Made by a program: the position numbers and the translations under genes. Under the pieces are notes generated by a model. It did no database searches and was not told the origin of the DNA. It saw only the letters and a program-made list of their open reading frames with translations. Below, piece after piece: positions 1-10,784 of a stretch of DNA of 33,219 bases; the stretch's first letter is position 1; the number at the start of each line of letters is the position of its first letter. Origin of the DNA: Micropruina sp. (GTDB taxonomy: Bacteria; Actinomycetota; Actinomycetes; Propionibacteriales; Propionibacteriaceae); the NCBI GenBank assembly GCA_016716635.1, contig JADJVZ010000001.1, positions 1 through 33,219 on the forward strand, given 5' to 3'.

Positions 1-1247
1 GGTGTCGGACACCTTCACCACGGTAAGGGGACCCGCCGGCCTCTCGCCGATCGCGTGCATGGGGCTCGCGCAGCCGGCTGGTTGCTCCGGATCGATGGTG
101 GCCACGTTGGCGATCGGGCAATCCGGCCACCTTCAAGGCCACCTACCTCGCCGTGGCCGCCGACCTCACCAACAAGTCCGTGGTGAACGAGGCGACGTAC
201 CGGTACCCCGGAGGACGACCACTCCGTGACCACTTCGCCGACGACGGCCACGAGGTCAACGTCCGCACAGCCATCACCCTGGTCAAGTCGGCGATGCCGG
301 CGACCTTCAACCAGGCCCCACGGTACTCACCTACTCGTTTCCTGGTGACAAACACCGGCTCGGTGACCTTGAATCGGTGGTGGTAGAGTGATCCGCTCCC
401 CAATCTCTCGCCGATCGACTGCGCGGGTATTTCCTCGCTGGCGCAGGTCGTCCATGGCGTGCTCGGCCACCTACTCTGCAACGGCGGCGGATCTGCTGGC
501 CGGTTCAATCAACAACACCGCCACCGTGACGGGCACCCCCCTCAGGTCCTGCGGTGACGGCGGCCTCGACGGCCAGCGTTCCGGTGTCGCCCCAGTTCCA
601 GCCATCTCCTTGGTCAAGTCAGCCTCCCCCGCGACCTTCTCGGCACCCCAACACGGTCATCCACGTACTCTCGTATGTGGTGAGCAATATCAGAACATTC
701 GGCTCGACCCCATTGCAGTCACTGATTCGATGGAGGGCCTCTCGGCCCTCAGTTGCCAACGACCGCGCTGTCGCCGACGGATCCGCCGATGACCTGCACG
801 GCGACGTACACCACCACCCAAGGTGACGTCGATACCGGTCGGCTGTACAACCAGGGCATCGCAACGGGAAGACCCTGGCCGGCGGCATGGTTGCAAGACA
901 CGTCCGAGGTCATCGTGCCCGCGACCCAGACCCCGGACATCTCGGTGGTGAAGACCGCCTCGGTGGGGTCGTTCGTGGTCGTAGGCGCGGAGATCACCTA
1001 CTCGTACCTCGTCAAGAACACCGGAAACGTGAAGTTGAAGGACATCGTGGTGACGGACCCGATGCCGGGCCTGTCGCCCGTGCCGATACCCCATCACCGA
1101 CATCGCGGACGGCGCCACGGACATCCTGGTGGGCGGCGAGATCACCTGACCGCCACCTACATCACGACAGCGGACGATGTAGCCAACGGGTCGATCAATA
1201 ACACGGCTACCACGCGACCGGCACGTCGGGGACAGGGGCGGTCGTGA
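1..1247 (+). pseudogene. Left, frame-shifted part of giant DUF11-repeat surface protein (partial)
   Basis: This stretch encodes about four extracellular DUF11-like beta-sandwich domains, but no frame stays open across it. Conceptual stitching of frames gives domains starting near 277 (ITLVKSAMPATF), 601 (ISLVKSASPATF) and 934 (ISVVKTASVGSF), plus a partial one at the left edge. They match the domains at 9207-10244 almost segment by segment; for example VSDTFTTV and TGQSG-like text here correspond to VSDAFTLV and GQSATFQATY there. At least eight one-base indels are needed, for instance an extra G near 125-126 and a lost base near 372. The frame joins the tandem repeats at about 1250. The 5' end, with any signal peptide, lies outside the window. 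The indel density is far higher than in the clean paralogous copy, so poor sequence at a contig edge is likelier than true decay, although a decayed segment cannot be excluded. Confidence 0.7.
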
Positions 1248-4200
1248 CTGACACCTCGGCCGTATCGATTCCTGTGGCGTCCTACACGGTGTCGAAGGCG
1301 GCGTCGGCGGCGTCCGCTGTGCCGGGGTCGACGGTGACTTACACGGTGACGGTGACGAACACGGGCGGCATCGCGTTCACGGGCGCGACGTTTGATGATG
1401 ATCTGGGCGCGGTGTTGGACGATGCGTCGTACAACAACGATGCCGTGGCGTCAGTGGGTTCGGTGTCGCTGGCGGGTTCGACGCTGTCGTGGTCGGGTGA
1501 CCTGGTGTACCCGTCGGTGCCGGTGACGGTGACGTATTCGGTGACGGTCAACTCGCCGGATGAGGGCGACCATAAGCTCACCAATGCGGCGAATCCGACG
1601 GTGCCGGGTGGGTTCTGCGCCGGTGGGTCCGCGCCGGTCGCCGGTGCCTGCCCGGCGCTGGTGGTGCCGGTGGTGTCGTACACGGTGTCGAAGGCCGCGT
1701 CGGTGGCGTCTGCGGTGCCAGGGTCGACGGTGACTTACACGGTGACGGTGACGAACACGGGTGGCGCGGTCTTTACGGGCGCGACGTTTGATGATGATCT
1801 GAGCGCGGTGTTGGACGATGCGTCGTACAGCAACGATGCCGTAACGTCAGTGGGCTCGGTGTCGCTGGCGGGTTCGACGCTGTCGTGGTCAGGTGACCTG
1901 GTGTACCCGTCGGTGCCGGTGACGGTGACGTATTCGGTGACGGTCAACTCTCCGGATGAGGGCGACCATAAGCTCACCAACGCCGCCTCGCCGACGACCC
2001 CGGGTGGTTCTGCTCGGACGGATCGGCGCCCGTGGAAAACCTTTGTGCCGCTGTCATCGTCCCGGTGACGTCGTTCGCGGTAGCGAAGACAGCCTCGGCG
2101 ACCTCTGCGGTGCCAGGGGCCAAGGTGACCTACACCGTGACCGTCACCAACACCGGTGGCGCGGCCTTCACCGGGGCGAGTTTCTCCGATGCGCTGGCGG
2201 GCGTGTTGGACGATGCGACCTACAACGCGGATGCGGTGGCCTCGGCAGGTTCGGTGTCGCTGGCGGGTTCGACGCTGTCGTGGTCCGGTGACTTGGTTTA
2301 TCCGTCGGTGCCGGTGACGATCACCTATTCGGTGACGGTGAACTCCCCCGGATACCGGGGATCATGTGCTGACTAACGCGGCCGTTCCCACGGAGCTCGG
2401 TGGGTTCTGTTCGGACGGCTCCGCTCCAGTCGATGAGCTCTGTGCTGCCGTTGTGGTGCCGGTGACGACCTATGCGGTGTCGAAGTCGGCGTCAGCGTCG
2501 TCGGCGGTGCCAGGGGCGAAGGTGACCTACACGGTGGCGGTCACGAACACCGGTGGCAGCGCCTACACGGGTGCGACTTTCTCCGATGCGCTGGCGGGCG
2601 TGTTGGACGATGCGACCTACAACAACGATGCGGTGGCCTCCTCGGGTTCAGTGTCGCTGTCGGGTTCGACATTGTCGTGGACGGGTGACTTGGTCTATCC
2701 GGCGGTGCCGGTGACGATCACTTACTCGGTGACGGTGAACTCCCCGGATACCGGGGATCATGTGCTGACTAACGCGGCCGTCCCCACGGGGCCCGGTGGG
2801 TTCTGTTCGGACGGCTCCGCTCCGGTTGACGGCCTCTGTGCTGCCGTGCTGGTGCCGGTGACGACCTATGCGGTGTCGAAGGCGGCGTCGGCGTCGTCCG
2901 TGGTGCCAGGCGGCACGGTCACCTACACCATCACGGTCACGAATACCGGTGGGGTGCGTTCACGGGCGCGACGTTCACCGACAACCTGGCGGGCGTGCTG
3001 GATGACGCGGTCTACAACGCGGATGCAGTGGCCTCCGCGGGTTCGGTTTCGGTGTCGGGTTCGACCCTGTCGTGGACGGGTGACTTGGTCCATCCCTCGG
3101 TGCCGGTGACGATCACCTACTCGGTGACGGTCAACTCCCCGGATACCGGCGATCACTCGCTGACCAACGCTGCGGTTCCGACGGCTCCGGGAGGGTATTG
3201 CGCCGACGGTTCAGCGCCGGTGGCCGATCTGTGTCCGGCCGTGGTGGTCCCCGTGCTCACTTACACGGTGTCGAAAGCCGCCTCGGCAACGTCGGCGGTG
3301 CCGGGAGACACGGTGACCTACACAGTGACGGTGACGAACACGGGTGGTGCGGCGTTGACGGGTGCGACGTTCAGCGACGATCTGTCGGGCGTGCTCGATG
3401 ACGCCACGTACAACAGCGACGCGGTGGCCTCGTCAGGCAGTGTGTCGCTGACGGGCTCGACCTTGTCGTGGTCGGGTGACCTGGTGCATCCGTCCGTACC
3501 GGTGACGATCACCTACTCGGTGACCGTGAGTTCCCCTGATGCGGGCGATCATGCGTTGACGAATGCGGCGGCCCCGACGGTGCCGGGTGGGTTGTGTTCG
3601 GACGGTTCGGCTCCGGTGGACGATCTGTGTCCAGCTGTGATCGTGCCCGTGCGGTCGTTCATGGTGGCGAAGGCGGCTTCGGTGTCGACCACTGTGCCGG
3701 GCGCCACGGTGACGTACACGTTGACGGTGACGAACACAGGTGGTGCGGCGTTTACGGGTGCGACGTTCAGCGACGAGCTGTCGGGCGTGCTCGATGACGC
3801 CACGTACAACAGCGACGCGGTGGCCTCGTCAGGCAGTGTGACGCTCACGGGCTCGACCCTGACGTGGTCCGGTGACCTGGCGTATCCGTCGGTTCCGGTG
3901 ACCGTGACCTACTCCGTGACGGTGAACACCCCGGACGTGGGCGATCATGCCTTGATCAATGCGGCGGTGCCCACGATCCCGGGCGGGTTCTGCTCGGATG
4001 GTTCCGAACCGGTGGATGACCTGTGCCCACCTGGCAACGTGCCGGTGACCTCCTACACGGTGTCGAAGTCCGCGTCGGCGACGTCCGCGGTGCCGGGGGA
4101 CACGGTGACCTACACGGTCACGGTGACGAACACTGGCGGTGCGGCGTTGACGGGTGCGACGTTCAGCGACGACCTGTCGGGCGTGCTCGATGACGGCACG

Positions 4201-5826
4201 TACAACAGCGACGCGGTGGCCTCGTCAGGCAGTGTGTCGATGTCGGGTTCGATCTTGTCGTGGTCGGGGGATCTGTCGTATCCGTCGGTGCCGGCCATGA
4301 TCACCTATTCAGTGACCGTGAGCACCCCCGATACGGGCGATCATGCGCTGATCAATGCAGCGGTCCCGACGACAGCGGGTGGGCTCTGCTTCGATGGCAC
4401 TGCTCCGGTCGACGGCTTGTGTCCGGCCGTGATCGTGCCGGTGGCGTCATTCACGGTGTCGAAGGCGGCGTCGGTGGCGTCTGCGGTGCCGGGGTCGACG
4501 GTGACTTACACGGTGACGGTGACGAACACGGGTGGCGCGGTCTTTACGGGCGCGACGTTTGATGATGATCTGAGCGCGGTGTTGGACGATGCGTCGTACA
4601 ACAACGATGCGGTGGCGTCGGTGGGGTCGGTGTCGCTGGCGGGTTCGACGCTGTCGTGGTCGGGTGACCTGGTGTACCCGTCGGTGCCGGTGACGGTGAC
4701 GTATTCGGTGACGGTCAACTCTCCGGATGAGGGCGACCATAAGCTCACCAATGCGGCGAATCCGACGGTCCCGGGTGGTTTCTGCGCGGATGGGTCCGCG
4801 CCGGTCGCCGGTGCCTGTCCCGCTGCGGTGGTGCCGGTGGTGTCGTACACAGTCGCGAAGGCGGCGTCGGTGTCGTCCGCGGTGCCGGGAGCCAAGGTGA
4901 CTTACACGGTGACCGTCACCAACACGGGTGGCAGCACCTTCACGGGTGCCACTTTCTCCGATGCGCTGGCGGGCGTCCTGGACGATGCGACCTACAACGC
5001 GGATGCGGTGACCTCCTCGGGTTCGGTGTCGGTGACCGGCTCGGACCTGTCGTGGACGGGTGACTTGGTTTATCCGTCGGTGCCGGTGACGATCACTTAC
5101 TCGGTGACGGTCAGCTCCCCGGATACCGGGGATCATGTGCTGACTAACGCGGCCGTTCCCACAGGCCCCGGTGGGTTCTGTTCGGACGGCTCCGCTCCGG
5201 TCGACGGCCTCTGTGCTGCCGTGCTGGTGCCGGTGACGACCTACACGGTGTCGAAGTCGGCGTCAGCGTCGTCGGCGGTGCCAGGGGCGAAGGTGACCTA
5301 CACGGTGACGGTCACGAACACCGGTGGCAGCGCCTACACGGGTGCGACATTCTCCGATGCGCTGGCGGGCGTGTTGGACGATGCGACCTACAACAACGAT
5401 GCGGTGGCCTCGGCGGGCAGTGTGTCGGTGACCGGCTCGGACCTGTCGTGGTCCGGTGACTTGGTCTATCCGTCGGTGCCGGTGACGATCACTTACTCGG
5501 TGACGGTCAACTCCCCGGATTCCGGCGATCACGTGCTGACTAACGCGGCCGTCCCCACGGGGCCCGGTGGACTCTGTTCGGACGGCTCCGCCCTGGTCGA
5601 CGGCCTCTGCGCTGCCGTTGTGGTGCCGGTGACGACCTACACGGTGTCGAAGTCGGCTTCGGTGGCGTCTGCAGTGCCGGGGTCCAAGGTGACTTACACG
5701 GTGACGGTGACGAATACGGGTGGTGCTCCTTCACGGGCGCCACATTCACCGATGACTTGGCCGGAGTGCTCGACGATGCGGCGTACAACAGTGACGCGGT
5801 GGCCTCGTCGGGCAGTGTGTCGGTGA
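1244..5826 (+). CDS. Giant DUF11-repeat surface protein, repeats 1-12 (three internal indels)
   Basis: This is the first part of the tandem repeat array of a giant exported protein. Each 132-residue unit runs from a strand like SYTVSKAAS through TYTVTVTNTGG, LDDATYN, TLSWSGDL, TITYSVTV and LTNAAVPT to a cysteine pair (FCSDGSAPV...LC). This is the DUF11 (conserved-repeat) type of Ig-like fold found in Gram-positive adhesins and sheath proteins. The reading frame changes at three places. A G is missing near 2006, where GGGTGGTTC should be GGGTGGGTTC. An extra C sits in 2345-2349. One base is missing near 2951-2957. Neighbouring repeats show the expected text at each place. Open segments are 1244-2068, 2032-2376, 2366-3109 and 2995-5826. 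The gene continues into the segment starting at 5757. The GTG at 1244 is not a true start, because upstream domains belong to the same protein. Confidence 0.85.
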
Positions 5827-8800
5827 CCGGCTCGACCTTGTCGTGGTCGGGTGACCTCGCGTTCCCGACGGTGCCGGTGACAATCACGTATTCGGTCACG
5901 GTGAACACCCCTGACTCGGGCGATCATGCGCTGACGAATGCGGCGGTCCCGACGGTGCCGGGTGGGTTGTGTTCGGACGGCACTGCTCCGGTGGGCGGTC
6001 TGTGTCCTGCCGTGATCGTGCCCGTGAGGTCGTTCACGGTGTCGAAGGCGGCTTCGGTGTCGTCTGCGGTGCCGGGTTCCAAGGTGACTTACACGGTGAC
6101 GGTGACGAATACGGGTGGTGCGGCGTTTGCGGGCGCGGCGTTCACGGACGATCTGTCGGGCGTTCTGGATGATGCGACGTACAACGCCGATGCGGTGGCC
6201 TCTGCGGGCAGTGTGTCGGTGACCGGCTCGGACCTGTCGTGGTCCGGTGACCTGGTCTATCCGTCGGTGCCCGTGACGATCACTTACTCGGTGACGGTCA
6301 ACTCCCCGGATACTGGCGATCACGTGCTGACTAACGCGGCCGTCCCCACAGGCCCCGGTGGACTCTGTTCGGACGGCACTGCCCCGGTCGATGAGCTCTG
6401 TGCTGCCGTGCTGGTGCCGGTGACGACCTACACGGTGTCGAAGGCGGCTTCGGCGACGTCGGCGGTGCCAGGGGCGAAGGTGACCTACACGGTGACGGTC
6501 ACCAATACCGGTGGCAGCGCCTACACGGGTGCCACTTTCTCCGATGCGCTGGCGGGCGTGTTGGACGATGCGACCTACAACAACGATGCGGTGGCCTCCT
6601 CGGGTTCGGTGTCGCTGTCGGGTTCGACATTGTCGTGGTCGGGTGACTTGGTCTATCCGGCGGTGCCGGTGACGATCACCTATTCGGTGACGGTCAACTC
6701 CCCGGATACCGGGGATCATGTGCTGACTAACGCGGCCGTCCCCACAGGCCCCGGTGGGTTCTGTTCGGACGGCACTGCCCCGGTCGACGGCCTCTGTGCT
6801 GCCGTGATCGTGCCCGTGAGGTCGTTCACGGTGTCGAAGGCGGCTTCGGTGTCGTCTGCGGTGCCGGGTTCCAAGCTGACGTACACGGTGACGGTGACGA
6901 ATACGGGTGGTGCGGCATTTACCGGTGCCACGCTCACCGATGACCTTGCCGGTGTGCTCGATGACGCGACCTACAACGCGGATGCGGTGGCCTCCTCGGG
7001 TTCGGTTTCGGTGACCGGATCGACGTTGTCGTGGTCGGGTGACCTGGCGTACCCGTCCGTGCCGGTGACGATCACGTATTCGGTGACCGCCAACTCGCCG
7101 ATCACTGGCGACCACGTGCTCACCAACGCCGCGGTGCCCACCGCGCCTGGAGGGCTCTGCTCGGACGGTTCGGCTCCATTGGACGACACCTGCCCGGCCG
7201 TCCTGGTGCCGGTGACCGCCTACACAGTCTCGAAAGCGGCCTCCCTGACGTCGGCCGTGACCGGTTCGACGGTGACCTACACGGTGACCGTGGCCAACAC
7301 CGGGCGTGCAGCGTTTGCGGGCGCGTCCTTCACCGATGACCTCTCAGGCGTGCTCGACGATGCGACCTACAACACGGACGCGATGGCCTCGGCGGGCAGC
7401 GTGGCACTGATCGGTTCGACGCTGTCGTGGTCGGGTGACCTTGCGTATCCGTCGGTGCCGGTGACGATCACCTACTCGGTGACCGTGAACGCGCCGGATC
7501 AGGGGGACCACCAGCTCATCAACGCTGCCGTGCCCACGACCGCGGGCGGGTTCTGCGGGGACGGGTCCGCCACGCAGGACGGACTGTGCCCCGCGGTGGT
7601 CGTCCCGGTGCAGTCGTTCACCGTGGCGAAGGCCGCGTCCACTCCGTCGGCCGTGACAGGGTCCACGGTGACCTACACGGTCACGGTGACCAACACAGGT
7701 GGCACCGGCTTTGTAGGTGCCATGGTCACCGACGATCTGTCCGGCGTGCTCGATGACGCGGTGTACAACACCGACGCCGTGGCCTCGTCGGGCAGCGTGT
7801 CCGTCACAGGCTCGACGTTGTCGTGGTCGGGTGACCTGGCCTACCCGTCGGTGCCCGTCACGATCAACTACTCGGTGACGGTGAAGGCGCCGGACACGGC
7901 TGATCTGCTGCTGTCCAACGCTGCGGTACCAACCGTGCCGGGCGGGAGTTGTGCCAACGCCACGCTTATCGCCCCGGACGCTTGTCCTCCGATCGTTGTT
8001 CCCGTCACGTCTTTCACGGTGTCGAAGGCCGCGTCGGCGAGCACCGCCGTGCTCGGTTCCAGGGTGACCTACACGGTGACGGTGACGAACACCGGAAAGG
8101 CAGCCTTCACCGGTGCCGCGTTCAGCGACGACCTCACGTCCGTGCTGGACGACGCGACTTACAACGATGACGCCGTCGCTTCCTCGGGCACCGTGTCGCG
8201 GTCGGGTTCCGCCCTTTCGTGGACGGGTGACCTCGCGTATCCGTCCGTGCCGGTCACGGTGACCTATTCGGTGACGGTGAAGAATCCGGATCCGGGCGAT
8301 TCGCGGCTCACGAACGCCGCGGTCCCGAGCGTCCCAGGCGGATTCTGTTCTGACGGGTCTGCCCCGGTGGCGGGCGCCTGTCCGGCGGTGGTGGTGCCGG
8401 TGACGTCCTTCACAGTGTCGAAGGCGGCCTCGACCGCGTCCGTGGTGCCAGCCGGCGCGGTGACCTACACAATCACGGTCACGAACACCGGGCGGGCGGC
8501 GTTCCCCGGGGCTGCGTTCATCGATGACCTGTCCGGCGTTCTCGATGATGCGACGTACAACACGGATGCGATGGCCTCCTCGGGCAGTGTCTCGGTGTCG
8601 GGCTCGATCTTGTCGTGGTCGGGTGACTTGGCGTTCCCGTCGGTGCCGGTGACGATCACGTATTCGGTGACGGTCAACTCCCCGGATACCGGGGATCACT
8701 CGCTGAGCAATGCCGCGGTGCCGACGGTGCCGGGTGGGTTGTGTTCGGACGGCTATCCGCCGGTGGGCGATACCTGCGTGGCTGTCGTGGTGCCGGTGAT

Positions 8801-9206
8801 GGCGTATGCGGTGTCGAAGACGGCCTCGGAGTCGTCCACTGTTCCGGGGGCTACGGTGACCTACACGGTCACGGTAACGAACACCGGGGGTGCGGCCTTC
8901 ACCAGTGCCAGTCTCAGGGACGACCTGTCGGGCGTGTTGGATGACGCGACCTACAACACGGATGCCGTCGCTTCCTCGGGCACGGTCTCGCTCATAGGCT
9001 CAACCCTGAGCTGGTCCGGCGACTTGGCGTACCCGGCGGTTCCCGTGACGATCACCTACTCGGTGACCGTGAAGGCGCCCCCCTCGGGAGACCTCACGAT
9101 GACCAACGTGGCGATTCCGACCGCTCCAGGTGGCAGCTGCACCCAAACCACGCTGTTCTGGTCACTGCAGGCGCCGGACGCCTGCCCGCCGGTCATCATT
9201 CCGGTG
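1271..9206 (+). repeat. Tandem array of 20 units of about 396 bp (132 codons)
   Basis: Unit starts (the codons before TVSK) fall near 1277, 1673, 2068, 2464, 2857, 3253, 3649, 4045, 4441, 4837, 5233, 5631, 6026, 6421, 6816, 7214, 7610, 8006, 8400 and 8798. The exact period between the first two is 396 bp. A 21st unit stands apart at about 10245. Three sequence subtypes can be told apart: FDDDLSAVLDDASY with PDEGDHKL (units 1, 2, 9), FSDALAGVLDDATY with DTGDHVL (units 3, 4, 10, 11, 14), and FSDDLSGVLDDATYNSD (units 6, 7, 8). Unit number may be wrong in this assembly because near-identical repeats can collapse or expand. Confidence 0.95.
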
Positions 9207-10784
9207 CAGTCGTTGACCGTGGTCAAGTCGGCCTCGCCGACGACCATCACGCACGTGGGGGAGCAAGTCACGTACACGTTCCTCGTGACAAACGTCGGCA
9301 CGGAGCCCATGACGAACGTCTCGGTCTCGGACGCCTTCACGTTGGTGGGCAACCCGACCGGATTGTCGTCCATCACGTGCGGGGCGCTCACCTCGCCGGA
9401 CGCTCCCTGCTCGGGGACGACGCTCGCCACCTTGGACGCTGGTCAGTCGGCCACCTTCCAGGCGACCTACACTGCCGTGGCAGCCGACATCAGCAACGGA
9501 ATGGTCACCAATGCGGCCACCGCGACCGGCACACCCCTTGGCCTGACGTCTTCGGTGACGTCGCCGATCTCCGAGGCGGCGGTCTCGGTCGCCCAGATCA
9601 CCCTGATCAAGTCGGCCTCACCGACGACCTTCAGCGCAGTAGGGGCGCGGGTCACCTACTCGTTCCTGGTATCCAACACCGGCACCGTGCCCCTGACGTC
9701 GATCACGGTCACGGACCCGCTGGCGAATCTGTCCGCCATCGACTGCTCCGGCGTCACGCAGCTGGGCGTCGGTGGGTCCATCACCTGCACGGCGACCTAC
9801 ACCACCACGCAAACCGATCTGGATGCCGGGCACGTCTACAACAAGGGGACAGTCACAGGGTCGACGTCGACGGGCGCCACCGTTTCGGACACATCCGAGG
9901 TGACGGTGTCGGCGACGCAGAATCCCAACATTACGGTCGAGAAGTCGACGACGACAGGGGCCTTCGCCGGTCCGGGCAGTGTGGTGACGTTCTCCTACCT
10001 GGTGAGGAACACCGGCAACGTGTCGCTTCAGGGCGTCTCCGTGGTTGACCCCATGCCGGGACTCTCGCCGCTGTCGTGCCCCACGACCCAGCTCGCGGTG
10101 GGGGAATCGATGACCTGTACTGCGACCTACACCACGACCCAGAACGACGTGAAGAACGGTCTGATCGACAGCGAAGCGATCGCCAGCGGGACACCGCCGA
10201 CGGGGCCACCGGTGACGGCCAGAGACAACGAGCCGGTCCCAGCCGAGCTGTTCACTGTGTCGAAGGCTGCCTCGGTGAGCTCGGCGCTGCCGGGAACCCA
10301 GGTCACCTACACCATTAAGGTCGCGAACACCGGTCGCGTGGGCTTCGAGGGTGCGAGCTTCACCGATGATTTGTCGGCGGTCCTCGATGACGCCAGCTAC
10401 AACGCCGATGCCGTGGCCTCGGCTGGCACTGTGTCGGTGTCCGGGTCGATCTTGTCGTGGTCCGGTGACCTGGCCTATCCGCCCCTGCCGGTCACCATCA
10501 CCTACTCCGTGACCGTCAAGGATCCAGCCACGGGGGACCGGCGGATGACGAACGCGGCCGTTCCGACAGTGCCGGGAGGGCTATGTGCCGACGGCACGCC
10601 GCCGGTCGCGAACCAGTGCGCGCCGGTGCTCGTGACGGTGCCGCAGGCGCCGGTTCCTATCCCCTCGTTGTCGAGGACGGGTATTGAGGTGGCGACGTGG
10701 GTTGGCTTCGCCCTCGCCCTGTTGGCCCTCGGAAGCGCCGGCTTGTGGCTCTCAGCTCGCCGTCGGCAAGGAGGCGCACGGTGA
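5757..10784 (+). CDS. Giant DUF11-repeat cell-wall protein, C-terminal 1675 residues
   Basis: This is the intact C-terminal part of the giant surface protein. It opens inside repeat 12, after a missing base near 5727 (GGTGCTCCTTC should read GGTGCTGCCTTC), so the ATG at 5757 is not a true start. It holds the rest of repeat 12 and repeats 13-20. Next come three domains lacking the terminal Cys pair (starting near 9207, 9594 and 9921), then one more 132-residue repeat (about 10245-10637). The protein ends with a proline-rich linker, LSRTG at residues 1638-1642, a hydrophobic segment at 1643-1667 and an RRRQGGAR tail. Repeats 16-20 have diverged more than 1-15. The layout is that of a sortase-anchored adhesin or structural stalk. 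The role in adhesion or envelope architecture is inferred from the fold family; no ligand-binding domain is visible in the window. A lipoprotein gene overlaps its stop codon. Confidence 0.9.
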   Translation: MAGVLDDAAYNSDAVASSGSVSVTGSTLSWSGDLAFPTVPVTITYSVTVNTPDSGDHALTNAAVPTVPGGLCSDGTAPVGGLCPAVIVPVRSFTVSKAASVSSAVPGSKVTYTVTVTNTGGAAFAGAAFTDDLSGVLDDATYNADAVASAGSVSVTGSDLSWSGDLVYPSVPVTITYSVTVNSPDTGDHVLTNAAVPTGPGGLCSDGTAPVDELCAAVLVPVTTYTVSKAASATSAVPGAKVTYTVTVTNTGGSAYTGATFSDALAGVLDDATYNNDAVASSGSVSLSGSTLSWSGDLVYPAVPVTITYSVTVNSPDTGDHVLTNAAVPTGPGGFCSDGTAPVDGLCAAVIVPVRSFTVSKAASVSSAVPGSKLTYTVTVTNTGGAAFTGATLTDDLAGVLDDATYNADAVASSGSVSVTGSTLSWSGDLAYPSVPVTITYSVTANSPITGDHVLTNAAVPTAPGGLCSDGSAPLDDTCPAVLVPVTAYTVSKAASLTSAVTGSTVTYTVTVANTGRAAFAGASFTDDLSGVLDDATYNTDAMASAGSVALIGSTLSWSGDLAYPSVPVTITYSVTVNAPDQGDHQLINAAVPTTAGGFCGDGSATQDGLCPAVVVPVQSFTVAKAASTPSAVTGSTVTYTVTVTNTGGTGFVGAMVTDDLSGVLDDAVYNTDAVASSGSVSVTGSTLSWSGDLAYPSVPVTINYSVTVKAPDTADLLLSNAAVPTVPGGSCANATLIAPDACPPIVVPVTSFTVSKAASASTAVLGSRVTYTVTVTNTGKAAFTGAAFSDDLTSVLDDATYNDDAVASSGTVSRSGSALSWTGDLAYPSVPVTVTYSVTVKNPDPGDSRLTNAAVPSVPGGFCSDGSAPVAGACPAVVVPVTSFTVSKAASTASVVPAGAVTYTITVTNTGRAAFPGAAFIDDLSGVLDDATYNTDAMASSGSVSVSGSILSWSGDLAFPSVPVTITYSVTVNSPDTGDHSLSNAAVPTVPGGLCSDGYPPVGDTCVAVVVPVMAYAVSKTASESSTVPGATVTYTVTVTNTGGAAFTSASLRDDLSGVLDDATYNTDAVASSGTVSLIGSTLSWSGDLAYPAVPVTITYSVTVKAPPSGDLTMTNVAIPTAPGGSCTQTTLFWSLQAPDACPPVIIPVQSLTVVKSASPTTITHVGEQVTYTFLVTNVGTEPMTNVSVSDAFTLVGNPTGLSSITCGALTSPDAPCSGTTLATLDAGQSATFQATYTAVAADISNGMVTNAATATGTPLGLTSSVTSPISEAAVSVAQITLIKSASPTTFSAVGARVTYSFLVSNTGTVPLTSITVTDPLANLSAIDCSGVTQLGVGGSITCTATYTTTQTDLDAGHVYNKGTVTGSTSTGATVSDTSEVTVSATQNPNITVEKSTTTGAFAGPGSVVTFSYLVRNTGNVSLQGVSVVDPMPGLSPLSCPTTQLAVGESMTCTATYTTTQNDVKNGLIDSEAIASGTPPTGPPVTARDNEPVPAELFTVSKAASVSSALPGTQVTYTIKVANTGRVGFEGASFTDDLSAVLDDASYNADAVASAGTVSVSGSILSWSGDLAYPPLPVTITYSVTVKDPATGDRRMTNAAVPTVPGGLCADGTPPVANQCAPVLVTVPQAPVPIPSLSRTGIEVATWVGFALALLALGSAGLWLSARRRQGGAR
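10668..10781 (+). other. Sortase sorting signal (LSRTG, hydrophobic segment, basic tail)
   Basis: The codons for LSRTG are at 10668-10682. They are followed by about 25 hydrophobic residues and the tail RRRQGGAR. This three-part arrangement is the cell-wall sorting signal of Gram-positive surface proteins. The pentapeptide departs from LPxTG and also from the LAxTG favoured by class E sortases, with Ser in the second place. A class E sortase is encoded at 15972-16706. Pairing of the two is inferred. Confidence 0.75.
10768..10774 (+). promoter_or_regulatory. Strong ribosome binding site AAGGAGG for the coupled lipoprotein
   Basis: AAGGAGG lies inside the last codons of the giant surface protein, six bases before GTG 10781. 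The GTG overlaps the upstream TGA (GTGA), which fixes the lipoprotein start and indicates translational coupling. Confidence 0.8.

Noticed and set aside
2000..5730. Phase-variable expression or programmed frameshifting in the giant gene
   Set aside because: Indels occur at different sites, some outside homopolymers, and equal breaks occur in unrelated genes, so error is simpler. Phase variation could be revisited if the breaks are confirmed.
5694..7115. Long minus-strand reading frame (473 residues) across the repeats, and similar ones at 7344-8699 and 4447-5136
   Set aside because: They are Arg/His-rich mirror images of the DUF11 repeat codons, repeat with the same 396-bp period and have no ribosome sites.
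1271..9206. CRISPR array or other non-coding tandem repeat
   Set aside because: Period is 396 bp with coding constraint and protein-level conservation. There are no short spacers and no cas genes.
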